NCBI GenBank assembly: GCA_027080125.1
Contig: JALWSW010000132.1
Span: forward strand, 1-19,205
DNA: 19,205 bases
Source: Campylobacterales bacterium
GTDB taxonomy: Bacteria > Campylobacterota_A > Desulfurellia > JAADFJ01
Direction: 5' to 3'
How positions within the stretch are numbered: position 1 is the stretch's first letter; every line of letters begins with the position of its first letter. A program made the translations under genes and the position numbers. The notes beneath the pieces were generated by a model. It was not told the DNA's origin, made no database searches, and saw only the letters and a program-made list of their open reading frames with translations. Positions 1 to 6,945 of this stretch are shown here, in pieces.

Positions 1-1204
1 TACTGCCTTTTTTGATATCGGTTACTCCTATCGGAACATCCATCAACGCGCGTTCACCTACCATGCCGGTTAGGATTCCGGAGCCCTGTTTTTTTGTGTC
101 AGGTTTCACGGAAAAACCGTCTTTTACGCTGTAGGCAATCTCAACGCGCGCCAGTTCTTCCCTTTTTGCCTTTTTTCTGTGAAAATCCTCAGTCAAAGTT
201 GCCTGTATGCGAGGAAGTTCTATGTCGGCAAAGCCGCCAAGCGTTCTTATAAGCGGATATGCATAGAGCAAAAATCCCACCGTTGAGGAAACCGGAAAAC
301 CGGGAAGCCCAAAAAAATATTTGTTGTTTTTGTATCTGCCAAAAAGTATCGGTTTGCCCGGTTTCTGAAGAACACCGTGAAAAACTATATCTACTCCGAT
401 CTCAGGAGCCACTTTTTTTACAAAATCATAGTCTCCGGCTGAAACCCCGCCGGTTGTTATCACAATATCGGATCGTTCAAGCTCAGATTTGATAGCCTGA
501 GCGGTTTGAATCGGGTCATCTTTCAGTCGTCTGCAGATATTAAATTTTGCCCCTGCCTGCCTTAGCAAACCGGTTAATGTGTAGCTGTTGCTGTCTCTTA
601 TTGCTGATGTTCCCGGCGAGCTATCACCAAGATCAAGCAATTCGTCTCCGGTCGGTATTATTGATACCGTAGGTATTCTGTAAACAAAAAGATATGATCT
701 GTTGATTTCCGCAGCCATACCAATCTCAGCAGCACCAATAGTTGTGCCTTTTTTTACTACGGTTTCGCCTTTTTTGAAATCTTCTCCGACAAAACGTATA
801 TTTTTACCCTGGCTAATCGGTCTTTCAAAGGCTATTTCGTTTCCTAAGTCTTGAACATCCTCTCTCATAACAACCGCATCTGCGCCTACCGGAACAGGCG
901 CACCCGTAAAAACAAGGGCGGTTTCATTATGTTTTATTGTCATTGGGTTTTGGATGCCGGCTTTGATGATGTTTGCAAGTTTGAGTTTTACACGATTTTC
1001 CTTTGAAGCATTTTCAAGATCCTTGCATTTGACCGAATATCCGTCCACTGCGCTCACATTGACAGCCGGATGATTAAAGCCGGATTTGAGATCCTCGGCA
1101 AGCACCCTGCCGTAGGCATCAGTCAGCAGAACCTTTTCCACTCCTATCGGTTTTGCACTCTTTTTTACAAGTTTGATTGCATCTTCTATGCTGATAAGTT
1201 TCAC
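1..1204 (-). CDS. moeA: Molybdopterin molybdenumtransferase MoeA (C-terminus cut off by window edge)
   Basis: This enzyme inserts molybdate into adenylylated molybdopterin in the last step of molybdenum cofactor synthesis in the cytoplasm. I read 401 codons on the minus strand from a GTG at 1204, with no stop before the window edge. MoeA proteins are usually about 400-410 residues, so only a few terminal residues are missing. Family motifs are visible: TGDELLD at residues 185-191, TTGGVSAGD at 250-258 (MoeA/MogA-type substrate binding) and GLPGFPVSS from 299. The early stretch around NHPAVNVSAVDGYSV is the typical N-terminal MoeA segment. The GTG overlaps the TGA of the upstream patatin-like gene (GTGA, 1201-1204). 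A GGAGGAG Shine-Dalgarno at 1208-1214 lies within that gene, which supports this start and implies translational coupling. Its presence implies the cell uses molybdo- or tungsto-enzymes, but none is encoded here. Confidence 0.93.
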   Translation of the reverse strand, partial: MKLISIEDAIKLVKKSAKPIGVEKVLLTDAYGRVLAEDLKSGFNHPAVNVSAVDGYSVKCKDLENASKENRVKLKLANIIKAGIQNPMTIKHNETALVFTGAPVPVGADAVVMREDVQDLGNEIAFERPISQGKNIRFVGEDFKKGETVVKKGTTIGAAEIGMAAEINRSYLFVYRIPTVSIIPTGDELLDLGDSSPGTSAIRDSNSYTLTGLLRQAGAKFNICRRLKDDPIQTAQAIKSELERSDIVITTGGVSAGDYDFVKKVAPEIGVDIVFHGVLQKPGKPILFGRYKNNKYFFGLPGFPVSSTVGFLLYAYPLIRTLGGFADIELPRIQATLTEDFHRKKAKREELARVEIAYSVKDGFSVKPDTKKQGSGILTGMVGERALMDVPIGVTDIKKGS

Positions 1205-2127
1205 TTTCTCCTCCATCTATTTTTTAACCCGCTAAAAAATTGTCCGAGTTTCGATCTTCTTTTGCCGATTATTGCCTCTATTTCAGCCAAAGCGCCACTT
1301 GCAGCTTTTGCGCCTTTTGCTATGCAGGAATCAACGCATCCGAAATCAGCCCAGTTGATTTTGCCCACATCAGGGGTTATGAGAACATCGTAATCTTTGG
1401 AAACAACAACCGAAAGTCTGTCTTTGGTTATATCCGAAGTTCTCATAAATATTTCCAAAGCCGTTTTAAAACTCTTGTTTTCCGAGAGATCCTCTTTTAT
1501 ATCGACAGCAATTACGATATCTGCGCCGAGTTTTCGAGCAGGAATAACCGGAAGCTGGTCTATCCATCCGCCGTCTGCAAGAATTATTGTATCTTTTTTA
1601 ACCGGAGGAAATATGCCGGGTATTGCCGATGATGCTGCTACCGCCTCTCTTAAAGAGCCTTCCCTCAATATTACCTCTTTTGCCCGAATAAGATCAACCG
1701 CGACGCAGGCAAACGGAATTTTTGTTTCGTTAAAATTTATATCGTCAATAAAATGATTTATATTTGCCTCAAAATCGCTTTTTGAAATAAACGATTCGCT
1801 TGTCAGAGAGACATTTAAAAGCATACCTCTTTTTACGAAGGTGCTAATCGTATCGAAAAATCCGTATCTTTCGCTTTTGCTCACCTGTTTAAAAAACTCC
1901 ATCCGCAATTTTTTAAAAACCGGACCGTCAAAATAACCCTGCATTCTTTTTTTGATGCCGTCGGTTTTGCCTTCGGTTGCAAAAGCAGCTCCGACCAATG
2001 CGCCTATGCTGCATCCTACTATCAAATCAGGCATTATGCCGGCTTTAATCAATGTATCGATAACACCGATATGAGCCAAGCCTCTTCCTGCTCCTCCGCC
2101 TAGCACTAAAGCAATCTTTTTCTTCAC
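1201..2127 (-). CDS. Patatin-like phospholipase/esterase (RssA/YchK type)
   Basis: Predicted serine lipid acyl hydrolase of 308 residues. The sequence shows the whole patatin signature: the oxyanion-hole loop GGGAGRGLAHIGV at residues 10-22, the nucleophile elbow GCSIG with Ser40, and the catalytic aspartate in ADGG at Asp185. The length and the absence of a signal peptide match the short cytoplasmic RssA/YchK group rather than secreted ExoU-like or Omp85-fused patatins. The start is GTG (2125-2127), preceded by GGGG about 6 bases upstream; no other start fits the N-terminal strand leading into the glycine loop. It is the first gene of a two-gene unit with moeA and shares a 4-base overlap with it, although no functional link between the two is known. 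The natural substrate is unknown for most members of this group. Confidence 0.88.
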   Translation of the reverse strand: MKKKIALVLGGGAGRGLAHIGVIDTLIKAGIMPDLIVGCSIGALVGAAFATEGKTDGIKKRMQGYFDGPVFKKLRMEFFKQVSKSERYGFFDTISTFVKRGMLLNVSLTSESFISKSDFEANINHFIDDINFNETKIPFACVAVDLIRAKEVILREGSLREAVAASSAIPGIFPPVKKDTIILADGGWIDQLPVIPARKLGADIVIAVDIKEDLSENKSFKTALEIFMRTSDITKDRLSVVVSKDYDVLITPDVGKINWADFGCVDSCIAKGAKAASGALAEIEAIIGKRRSKLGQFFSGLKNRWRRK

Positions 2128-2148
2128 CTAAAACCCCGTCTATTTTTC

Positions 2149-2175
2149 ACTATAACACCATTTAATAATATTCAA
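2149..2175 (-). promoter_or_regulatory. Possible sigma70 promoter for patatin-moeA unit
   Basis: On the minus strand TTGAAT (2170-2175) is followed after 15 bases by TATAGT (2149-2154). This would start transcription near 2142, about 15 bases before the GTG start of the patatin-like gene. The 15-base spacer is short, so this is only a candidate. Confidence 0.35.
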
Positions 2176-2218
2176 TTTTTCTCATTAAACAACCAAGCGA
2201 TAGCAAACAAAATAGGTC

Positions 2219-2476
2219 GTGTCTCAAGATTTTGTTGAAAAAAAGATTTGATAAAAGTTGTAAAACCGCTTGACTTTTAACATGCAACATTGCGAGCGAG
2301 CGGCCAGCAAAGTAATCTCAGGCATTGAGACTGCTTGCCCCGCACTTGTTAAGGGCGAATCGCAGCGACCCAAAAAGAAAATGCAGCGGTGATATTTATC
2401 AATAGGCTTGTAATAATTGCCGCAAATTAGGCAACGGCTTAGGATTTTTATCGTATTGACAAAATATGGTTGACAC
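2219..2476. repeat. Possible miniature inverted-repeat element or decayed mobile-element remnant
   Basis: This 258-base stretch fills most of the space between the divergent patatin and fixA units. Its two ends form an imperfect inverted repeat. The left end (2219-2238) and the reverse complement of the right end (2456-2476) share GTGTC and then ATTTTGT, about 15 of 21 aligned positions with one gap. Inside are a long hairpin (2302-2339) and a smaller TTGCC/GGCAA inverted repeat (2417-2434). No target-site duplication is visible. The only long reading frame across it (84 codons, minus) has no Shine-Dalgarno and resembles no family I know. The interior motif CATTGCGAGCGAGC...AATCTC resembles a palindromic intergenic repeat common in many bacterial genomes. 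Whether it is a MITE, a decayed insertion-sequence end or only a REP-like unit cannot be settled from one copy. Confidence 0.4.
2302..2339. repeat. REP-like palindrome inside the 2219-2476 element
   Basis: GGCCAGCA (2302-2309) pairs with TGCTTGCC (2332-2339) with one mismatch, and TCTCA (2316-2320) pairs with TGAGA (2326-2330) around the loop GGCAT, with an asymmetric internal bulge between them. With the preceding ACATTGCGAGCGAGC it resembles a degenerate form of the widespread intergenic palindrome CATTGCGAGCGAAGC...GCAATCTC. The resemblance is from memory, not from a search. Confidence 0.5.
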
Positions 2477-2498
2477 AACTAACTTTTTGGTATTTAAT
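2470..2498 (+). promoter_or_regulatory. Predicted sigma70 promoter of fixABCX
   Basis: A perfect TTGACA (2470-2475) is followed after 17 bases by TTTAAT (2493-2498), five of six matches to the -10 consensus. Transcription would start near 2505, giving a leader of about 85 bases that ends in the GGAGG Shine-Dalgarno of fixA (2581-2585). The -35 hexamer lies in the right terminal repeat of the 2219-2476 element. No NifA or sigma54-type site is obvious. Confidence 0.55.
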
Positions 2499-2589
2499 CA
2501 GTTTATAGATTTTGCGAATAAATAATAGAAACCTTTCAGGGATTTCAAGGTAAGAAGAGGGATTATTTGAAAATTTATACGGAGGTTTT

Positions 2590-3399
2590 ATGCATATTCT
2601 GGTTTTTGTTAAACAGGTTCCAGATGCTTCTCAGGTAAGGGTTAACTATGAAACGGGAACATTGATAAGAGAAGGTGTTCCGGCCATTTTGAACCCGTTT
2701 GAAGAACATGCGGTAGAGGAAGCTGTAAGACTGAAAGATGAACATGGCGGCAAGGTTACCGTTTTGACAATGGGTCCTCCTCAGGCTTCAGAAGCTCTCA
2801 AGCAGTGTCTTGCAAGGGGAGCCGACAAAGCTTATCTTTTGAGTGATAGGATTTTTGCCGGTTCAGATACTCTTGCCACATCTTATGCGCTTTACGAGGG
2901 AGCAAGAAAGATAATAGAATTGGAAGGCGATGTTGATCTCTTTTTTGCCGGCAAACAGGCGATAGATGGAGATACCGCTCAAACAGGACCCGGAATAGCT
3001 ACGAGATTTGATCTTCCGCTGGTTACCTATTTAATAAAAATCAATGAAATCAATTTGGAAGAGAAATATGTTGTTGCTACCAGATTGACCGAATTCGGGC
3101 AGGAGACGGTCAAGGTGCCGATTCCGGTATTTTTTACCGTTGAGGAGAGTTTGAACGTCCTTTCTCACTCCCCGCTTCCATATCTTATAAAAGCCGAAAA
3201 AGCGAAAATTGAGCTGCTTTCAGGAGAAAATGTCAATCTTGACAAACAACAATGCGGTTTGAAACATTCTCCCACTATGGTTAAAAAGGCTTTTACCCCA
3301 GAAAAACGACAACGAGGCGCTACCTTGTCCGGAACGTTGGACGAGGTGGCAGACCAGATTGCAAGCAAAATAGCCCCATTCTTAAAAAAGGTCTCTTGA
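2590..3399 (+). CDS. fixA: Electron transfer flavoprotein beta subunit FixA
   Basis: Small ETF subunit of the FixABCX electron-bifurcating complex, which oxidises NADH and passes electrons both to quinone (through FixC) and to ferredoxin or flavodoxin. The 269-residue product begins MHILVFVKQVPDASQVRVN and contains the ETF-beta nucleotide-binding region with LNPFEEHAVEEAVRLKDE (about residues 35-53), LTMGPPQASEALKQCLARGAD (about 58-79) and the signature around SDTLATSYAL and FAGKQAIDGDTAQTGP (about 95-135). The start is well supported by GGAGG five bases upstream. It is the first gene of a four-gene cluster in the canonical order A-B-C-X, with fixB ten bases downstream. The presence of fixC and fixX next to it separates it from ordinary acyl-CoA dehydrogenase ETFs. 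Confidence 0.95.
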   Translation: MHILVFVKQVPDASQVRVNYETGTLIREGVPAILNPFEEHAVEEAVRLKDEHGGKVTVLTMGPPQASEALKQCLARGADKAYLLSDRIFAGSDTLATSYALYEGARKIIELEGDVDLFFAGKQAIDGDTAQTGPGIATRFDLPLVTYLIKINEINLEEKYVVATRLTEFGQETVKVPIPVFFTVEESLNVLSHSPLPYLIKAEKAKIELLSGENVNLDKQQCGLKHSPTMVKKAFTPEKRQRGATLSGTLDEVADQIASKIAPFLKKVS

Positions 3400-3409
3400 G
3401 AGGTAGGAA

Positions 3410-4447
3410 ATGATTGATTTATCAAAAAAAGATCCCGATATCAGCCATTACAAAGATATTTGGGTTTTTATTGAACAAACGGACGGAAAACCGGCTCAGG
3501 TATCATTTGAATTATTGACAAAAGCAAGAGAACTTGCCGCTCAAAGAGGATGCAGTGTTGCTGCGGTTGCGGTGGGCAAGTCTGTTTCTCATCTTGCCGA
3601 AAAGGTGTTCAAATATGGAGCCGAGCGGTTTTATATCATAGAGGATGAGATTTTTGCCGATTACAGAACCGAACCGTATCGCGATGCATTGTGTGAGCTC
3701 GTAATAAAATATAAGCCTGAGGTGTTTCTGGTTGGTGCAACAACTCAAGGCAGGGATCTTTCAGGAACCGTTGCTACAGCTCTGAGAACGGGATTGACCG
3801 CCGACACAACAGGTCAGGAGATTGACCCGAAAACCGGATATCTCTGGATGACCAGGCCAACCTTCGGCGGCAGCCTGATGGCTACTATTTATTGCCCGAA
3901 GCATCGACCTCAGATGTCAACGGTCAGACCGGGAGTCTTTAAAGCCGTTGAGATTGAGAACCCGAAAGCCGGCGAGATTATCAGAGAAAAAGTTGACTTT
4001 ACCGAAGATCAGATTGTTAAAAAAATATTAAAAAAAGTTGTTTCTGATGAGGGAACGGTTAATCTTGGTTTCTATGATGTTATAGTAGCAGGCGGAAAAG
4101 GTATGGGCAGCAAGGAAAATTTTGCCATGATAAAAGAGCTTGCCGATCTTTTAGGAGGAACATGGGCGGGCTCGCGTATGGCTGTTCAGCTTGGATATGT
4201 TCCTCAATCCAGACAGGTAGGTCAGACCGGTCAAACCGTGCACCCCAAACTTTATATTGCGTGCGGAATTTCCGGAGCCATTCAGCATCTTGTCGGAATG
4301 CAAACCTCCGATACGATAATTGCAATAAATACCGATCCGGAAGCGCCAATTTTTGATGTTTCCAGCTATTGTATAGTTGAAGACGCCGTAAAATTTTTGC
4401 CGAAACTGATAGAAAAGCTAAAAAATACGCAGAGATTCGGAGGATAG
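3410..4447 (+). CDS. fixB: Electron transfer flavoprotein alpha subunit FixB
   Basis: Large ETF subunit, 345 residues, partner of FixA. The N-terminal domain (about 1-190) has the ETF-alpha/beta fold pattern. The C-terminal FAD-binding domain shows AGGKGMGS (227-234), SRMAV (255-259), QVGQTG (269-274), CGISGAIQHLVGM (285-297) and NTDPEAPIF (307-315), the usual isoalloxazine- and ribityl-contacting segments. No extra N-terminal ferredoxin domain is present, as expected when a separate FixX supplies the iron-sulfur centre. The ATG has an AGGTAGG Shine-Dalgarno just upstream, in the ten-base gap after fixA. The gene ends one base before fixC begins. Confidence 0.95.
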   Translation: MIDLSKKDPDISHYKDIWVFIEQTDGKPAQVSFELLTKARELAAQRGCSVAAVAVGKSVSHLAEKVFKYGAERFYIIEDEIFADYRTEPYRDALCELVIKYKPEVFLVGATTQGRDLSGTVATALRTGLTADTTGQEIDPKTGYLWMTRPTFGGSLMATIYCPKHRPQMSTVRPGVFKAVEIENPKAGEIIREKVDFTEDQIVKKILKKVVSDEGTVNLGFYDVIVAGGKGMGSKENFAMIKELADLLGGTWAGSRMAVQLGYVPQSRQVGQTGQTVHPKLYIACGISGAIQHLVGMQTSDTIIAINTDPEAPIFDVSSYCIVEDAVKFLPKLIEKLKNTQRFGG

Positions 4448-4448
4448 T

Positions 4449-5747
4449 ATGGGCGATATTAGATATGATGTTGCAATTGTTGGTGCCGGACCTGCAGGAT
4501 TGTCGGCTGCTATTGTTCTTGCTAAGGCTGGAGTAAAGGTTATTGTTATTGAACGAGGTCGTTTTCCCGGTTCCAAAAATGTTATGGGCGGTGTATTTTA
4601 CACCGATTGTATGAAGGGCGTTGTGGATGATTTTCCCGGAAAAGCACCTGTGGAAAGACATATTGTTGAGCAAAGAATGTGGCTTATTGATGATGAATCC
4701 TACGTCGGATTTACTCATAAAAATGCGAAATTTGATAATCAACCGTATAACTGTCATACGGTTTTCAGGGCGCAGTTTGATAAATGGCTGGCACAACAGG
4801 CAACTGGTGCCGGAGCGTTGATTATAAATCAAACGGTGGTTACCGAACCCATTATGGAGGGAGATAAGGTAGTAGGAATAAGAACCGACAGGCCCGAGGG
4901 CGATATTATGGCTGATTGTGTCATTGCCGCTGATGGGGTCAACTCTTTTATTGCAAAATCGCTTGGTTTCAGAAGCAATCTCAAAAAAAATGCCGTTGCT
5001 TTGGGTGTAAAGGAGATAATCGGTCTTGATGAAAAGGTAATAAACGACAGATTTAATGTTAGCGGGTCTCAAGGTGTTACTATTGAAATGACCGGAAGTC
5101 TTTTTGAAGGTGCCGAAGCGATGGCGTTTTTGTATACCAATAAAAAATCTGTTTCACTCGGTGTAGGTATGATAATTGAGGATATGATAGAGCATAATAT
5201 AAACCCGAACGAGCTGATGGAATCCTTGAAGGCTCATCCGGCAATCAGTCCGCTTATTGAGGGAGGTGAAACAAAAGAGTATCTTGCCCATATGATTCCA
5301 GAAGGAGGCTATAATGAAATGCCTCGACTGTTTGGCGATGGTGTAATGATAGCAGGTGATGCTGCTATGATGGTTAATGCCGTTCACAGGGAAGGCTCTA
5401 ATCTGGCAATAACCTCAGGAAAGCTTGCCGCTCAGACATATCTTGAGGCTGCTGAAAAGGGGGATTTCTCTGCAGATACGCTTTCAGTTTATGCAGATAA
5501 GCTTCAGGAAAGTTTTGTTATGAAAGATCTCAAAAAATATAAAGAGCTTCCTAAGCTTCTCCAGAAAAACCGGCACCTGCTTGATAAATACCCGAAACTT
5601 ATCAACGATGCCGCTTTTGAGCTTTTGAAGGTTGATGGAATCTCCAAGCAGGCAAAGCAGAGAAGTATTTGGAAAAATATGAAGCAACAGATCGGATTTA
5701 CCAGGATGCTTAAGGATCTGTATAAGATATGGAGGACTGTAGGATGA
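4449..5747 (+). CDS. fixC: FAD-dependent ETF:quinone oxidoreductase-like FixC
   Basis: Membrane-associated flavoprotein that takes electrons from FixAB and delivers the high-potential branch to the quinone pool. The 432-residue protein begins with a Rossmann dinucleotide-binding motif VGAGPAGLSAA (residues 11-21) and an acidic strand end at VIVIER. The second FAD motif is GDGVMIAGDAA with the following HREGSNLAI segment (about 295-325), typical of the geranylgeranyl reductase/ETF-QO superfamily. A CGGAGGA Shine-Dalgarno (4438-4444) overlaps the end of fixB. The TGA overlaps the ATG of fixX as ATGA (5744-5747), so the two are probably translationally coupled. Length is normal for FixC. Confidence 0.95.
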   Translation: MGDIRYDVAIVGAGPAGLSAAIVLAKAGVKVIVIERGRFPGSKNVMGGVFYTDCMKGVVDDFPGKAPVERHIVEQRMWLIDDESYVGFTHKNAKFDNQPYNCHTVFRAQFDKWLAQQATGAGALIINQTVVTEPIMEGDKVVGIRTDRPEGDIMADCVIAADGVNSFIAKSLGFRSNLKKNAVALGVKEIIGLDEKVINDRFNVSGSQGVTIEMTGSLFEGAEAMAFLYTNKKSVSLGVGMIIEDMIEHNINPNELMESLKAHPAISPLIEGGETKEYLAHMIPEGGYNEMPRLFGDGVMIAGDAAMMVNAVHREGSNLAITSGKLAAQTYLEAAEKGDFSADTLSVYADKLQESFVMKDLKKYKELPKLLQKNRHLLDKYPKLINDAAFELLKVDGISKQAKQRSIWKNMKQQIGFTRMLKDLYKIWRTVG

Positions 5748-6022
5748 GACTTGAAGACAAGCTATATCTGATAGGATTTAAGGTTGATGAGGTTGGAGGA
5801 TCTCATCTTGCAATAAAAGATAGATCTTTGTGTGTCGAGTGCGAGATGAAACAGTGTCTGTATATCTGTCCGTGCGGGGTTTATGAGATTGATGAGAAAA
5901 AGAATGAGGTATCGATAAATTATGATGCGTGCGTTGAATGCGGAACATGCAGGGTAAGCTGCGATAATATCGACTGGCGCTATCCGAGAGGCGGATTTGG
6001 AGTTGCCTATAAATTCGGATAA
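5744..6022 (+). CDS. fixX: Ferredoxin-like protein FixX
   Basis: Iron-sulfur partner of FixC, 92 residues. Cysteines at 30, 33, 38 and 42 (C-x2-C-x4-C-x3-CP) and at 63, 66, 69 and 73 (C-x2-CGTC-x3-C) match the FixX pattern, and the C-terminal WRYPRGGFGVAYKFG is the family's usual ending. I chose ATG 5744 over the in-frame ATG at 5729. The former has GGAGG (5731-5735) eight bases upstream, overlaps the fixC stop as ATGA and gives the family's normal N-terminus (MRLEDKLYL). The upstream ATG would add five residues overlapping the Shine-Dalgarno. This is the last gene of the fix operon; a strong terminator follows. Confidence 0.95.
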   Translation: MRLEDKLYLIGFKVDEVGGSHLAIKDRSLCVECEMKQCLYICPCGVYEIDEKKNEVSINYDACVECGTCRVSCDNIDWRYPRGGFGVAYKFG

Positions 6023-6043
6023 TTATTAAAGACTATCTATTTG

Positions 6044-6090
6044 TCGCAACCGGGATATTTCTTAATAATTCCGGTTGCGATATTTTTTTT
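6044..6090 (+). terminator. Intrinsic terminator of fixABCX
   Basis: TCGCAACCGG (6044-6053) pairs perfectly with CCGGTTGCGA (6071-6080), a 10-bp stem, and is followed by TATTTTTTTT (6081-6090). The U-run lies only on the plus side, so it ends the fix transcript rather than the converging ccdA transcript. Confidence 0.9.
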
Positions 6091-6093
6091 CGG

Positions 6094-6855
6094 CTATTTG
6101 GCAAGATTCAGGAGCCATTGTTCGATAGCCATGCTCCATTGCTGAAGTTTTTGAACAGGTGCAAAATTTGCCCCTATATTGTTTATTGCCGTGAGTTCCC
6201 CGGATAGTATCAGGATTCCCAGCATTATGAAAAGAACTCCCGATATTATACTGTTTGTATGCATAAATATGGTTTTGCCGCCTATTTTTAGTTCAAAAGC
6301 CTTACCTTTCATAATTTTATAGATAAAGCTGCTCTTGCTTTTCTGAAGATACACCGAAAGAAACATCAATGGCAGTGCCAAGCCCAATCCGTATGTGAAC
6401 AGTAAAATTCCTCCTTGATAGGCAGATTTTACCGTTGATGCCATAACAAGTATTGCAGCTAAAATCGGTCCTACGCAGGCAGTCCAGGATACCGACAACA
6501 GAATTCCGAATATGAATGATCCGGTATAAGTAGCAGGGCGTTTAGGGTTTGCCTTGATACCTGAGAATTCCCATCCCAGAATTATTGCAATGCCAAAAAT
6601 TAATATCACCATTCCTGCTACTTGCGAAAAAACAGAAACGTTATTTCTGAGAAAACCGCCTATAGTAGTTGCGCTCATTCCAAGCAGGCTGAACATAAGC
6701 GAAAACCCGACAAAAAATGAAATACTCATACCGATGACATTTTTCTGCGTACTTTTTAGTGTGTATGCCATATATGCCGGCAATATTGGAAGTGTGCAGG
6801 GTGATGTAAAAGAAAGTAATCCTGCAACAAGTGCTGCAACCAATAGAATTATCAT
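6094..6855 (-). CDS. ccdA: CcdA/DsbD-type thiol-disulfide transmembrane electron carrier
   Basis: Inner-membrane protein of 253 residues that moves reducing equivalents from cytoplasmic thioredoxin to envelope thiol proteins, such as apocytochrome c reductants. It shows about six hydrophobic segments and both signature cysteines: Cys20 in SFTSPCTLPILPAY and Cys127 in SVSWTACVGPILAAIL, the pair that forms the transmembrane redox centre of the family. There is no DsbD-like periplasmic domain or C-terminal thioredoxin domain, so it is the short CcdA form. The ATG has AAGGAGG four bases upstream. It lies 90 bases downstream of the VKOR-thioredoxin gene on the same strand. A TTGACA overlaps that gene's stop codon (6944-6949, minus), but I found no good -10 for it. 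Confidence 0.88.
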   Translation of the reverse strand: MIILLVAALVAGLLSFTSPCTLPILPAYMAYTLKSTQKNVIGMSISFFVGFSLMFSLLGMSATTIGGFLRNNVSVFSQVAGMVILIFGIAIILGWEFSGIKANPKRPATYTGSFIFGILLSVSWTACVGPILAAILVMASTVKSAYQGGILLFTYGLGLALPLMFLSVYLQKSKSSFIYKIMKGKAFELKIGGKTIFMHTNSIISGVLFIMLGILILSGELTAINNIGANFAPVQKLQQWSMAIEQWLLNLAK

Positions 6856-6945
6856 AAATCCTCCTTCTCTTTAAATTATTTGTTCATCAGATATTTTCAG
6901 CCGGCAGTACATATATTTCATATTGCAAATTATAATTTTTCCGTG

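Noticed and set aside
2224..2478. 84-codon minus-strand frame in the patatin-fixA gap, with a CxxC near its N-terminus
   Set aside because: It spans the inverted-repeat element and its hairpin, has no Shine-Dalgarno and resembles no family; most likely a chance frame through a repeat.
4080..5072. 330-codon minus-strand frame opposite fixB/fixC
   Set aside because: Lies entirely antisense to two clearly coding genes with full motifs; the translation is of low quality and has no family features.
5729..5743. Upstream in-frame ATG for fixX
   Set aside because: It would put the Shine-Dalgarno inside the gene and add residues not seen in FixX; ATG 5744 overlaps the fixC stop and is correctly spaced.
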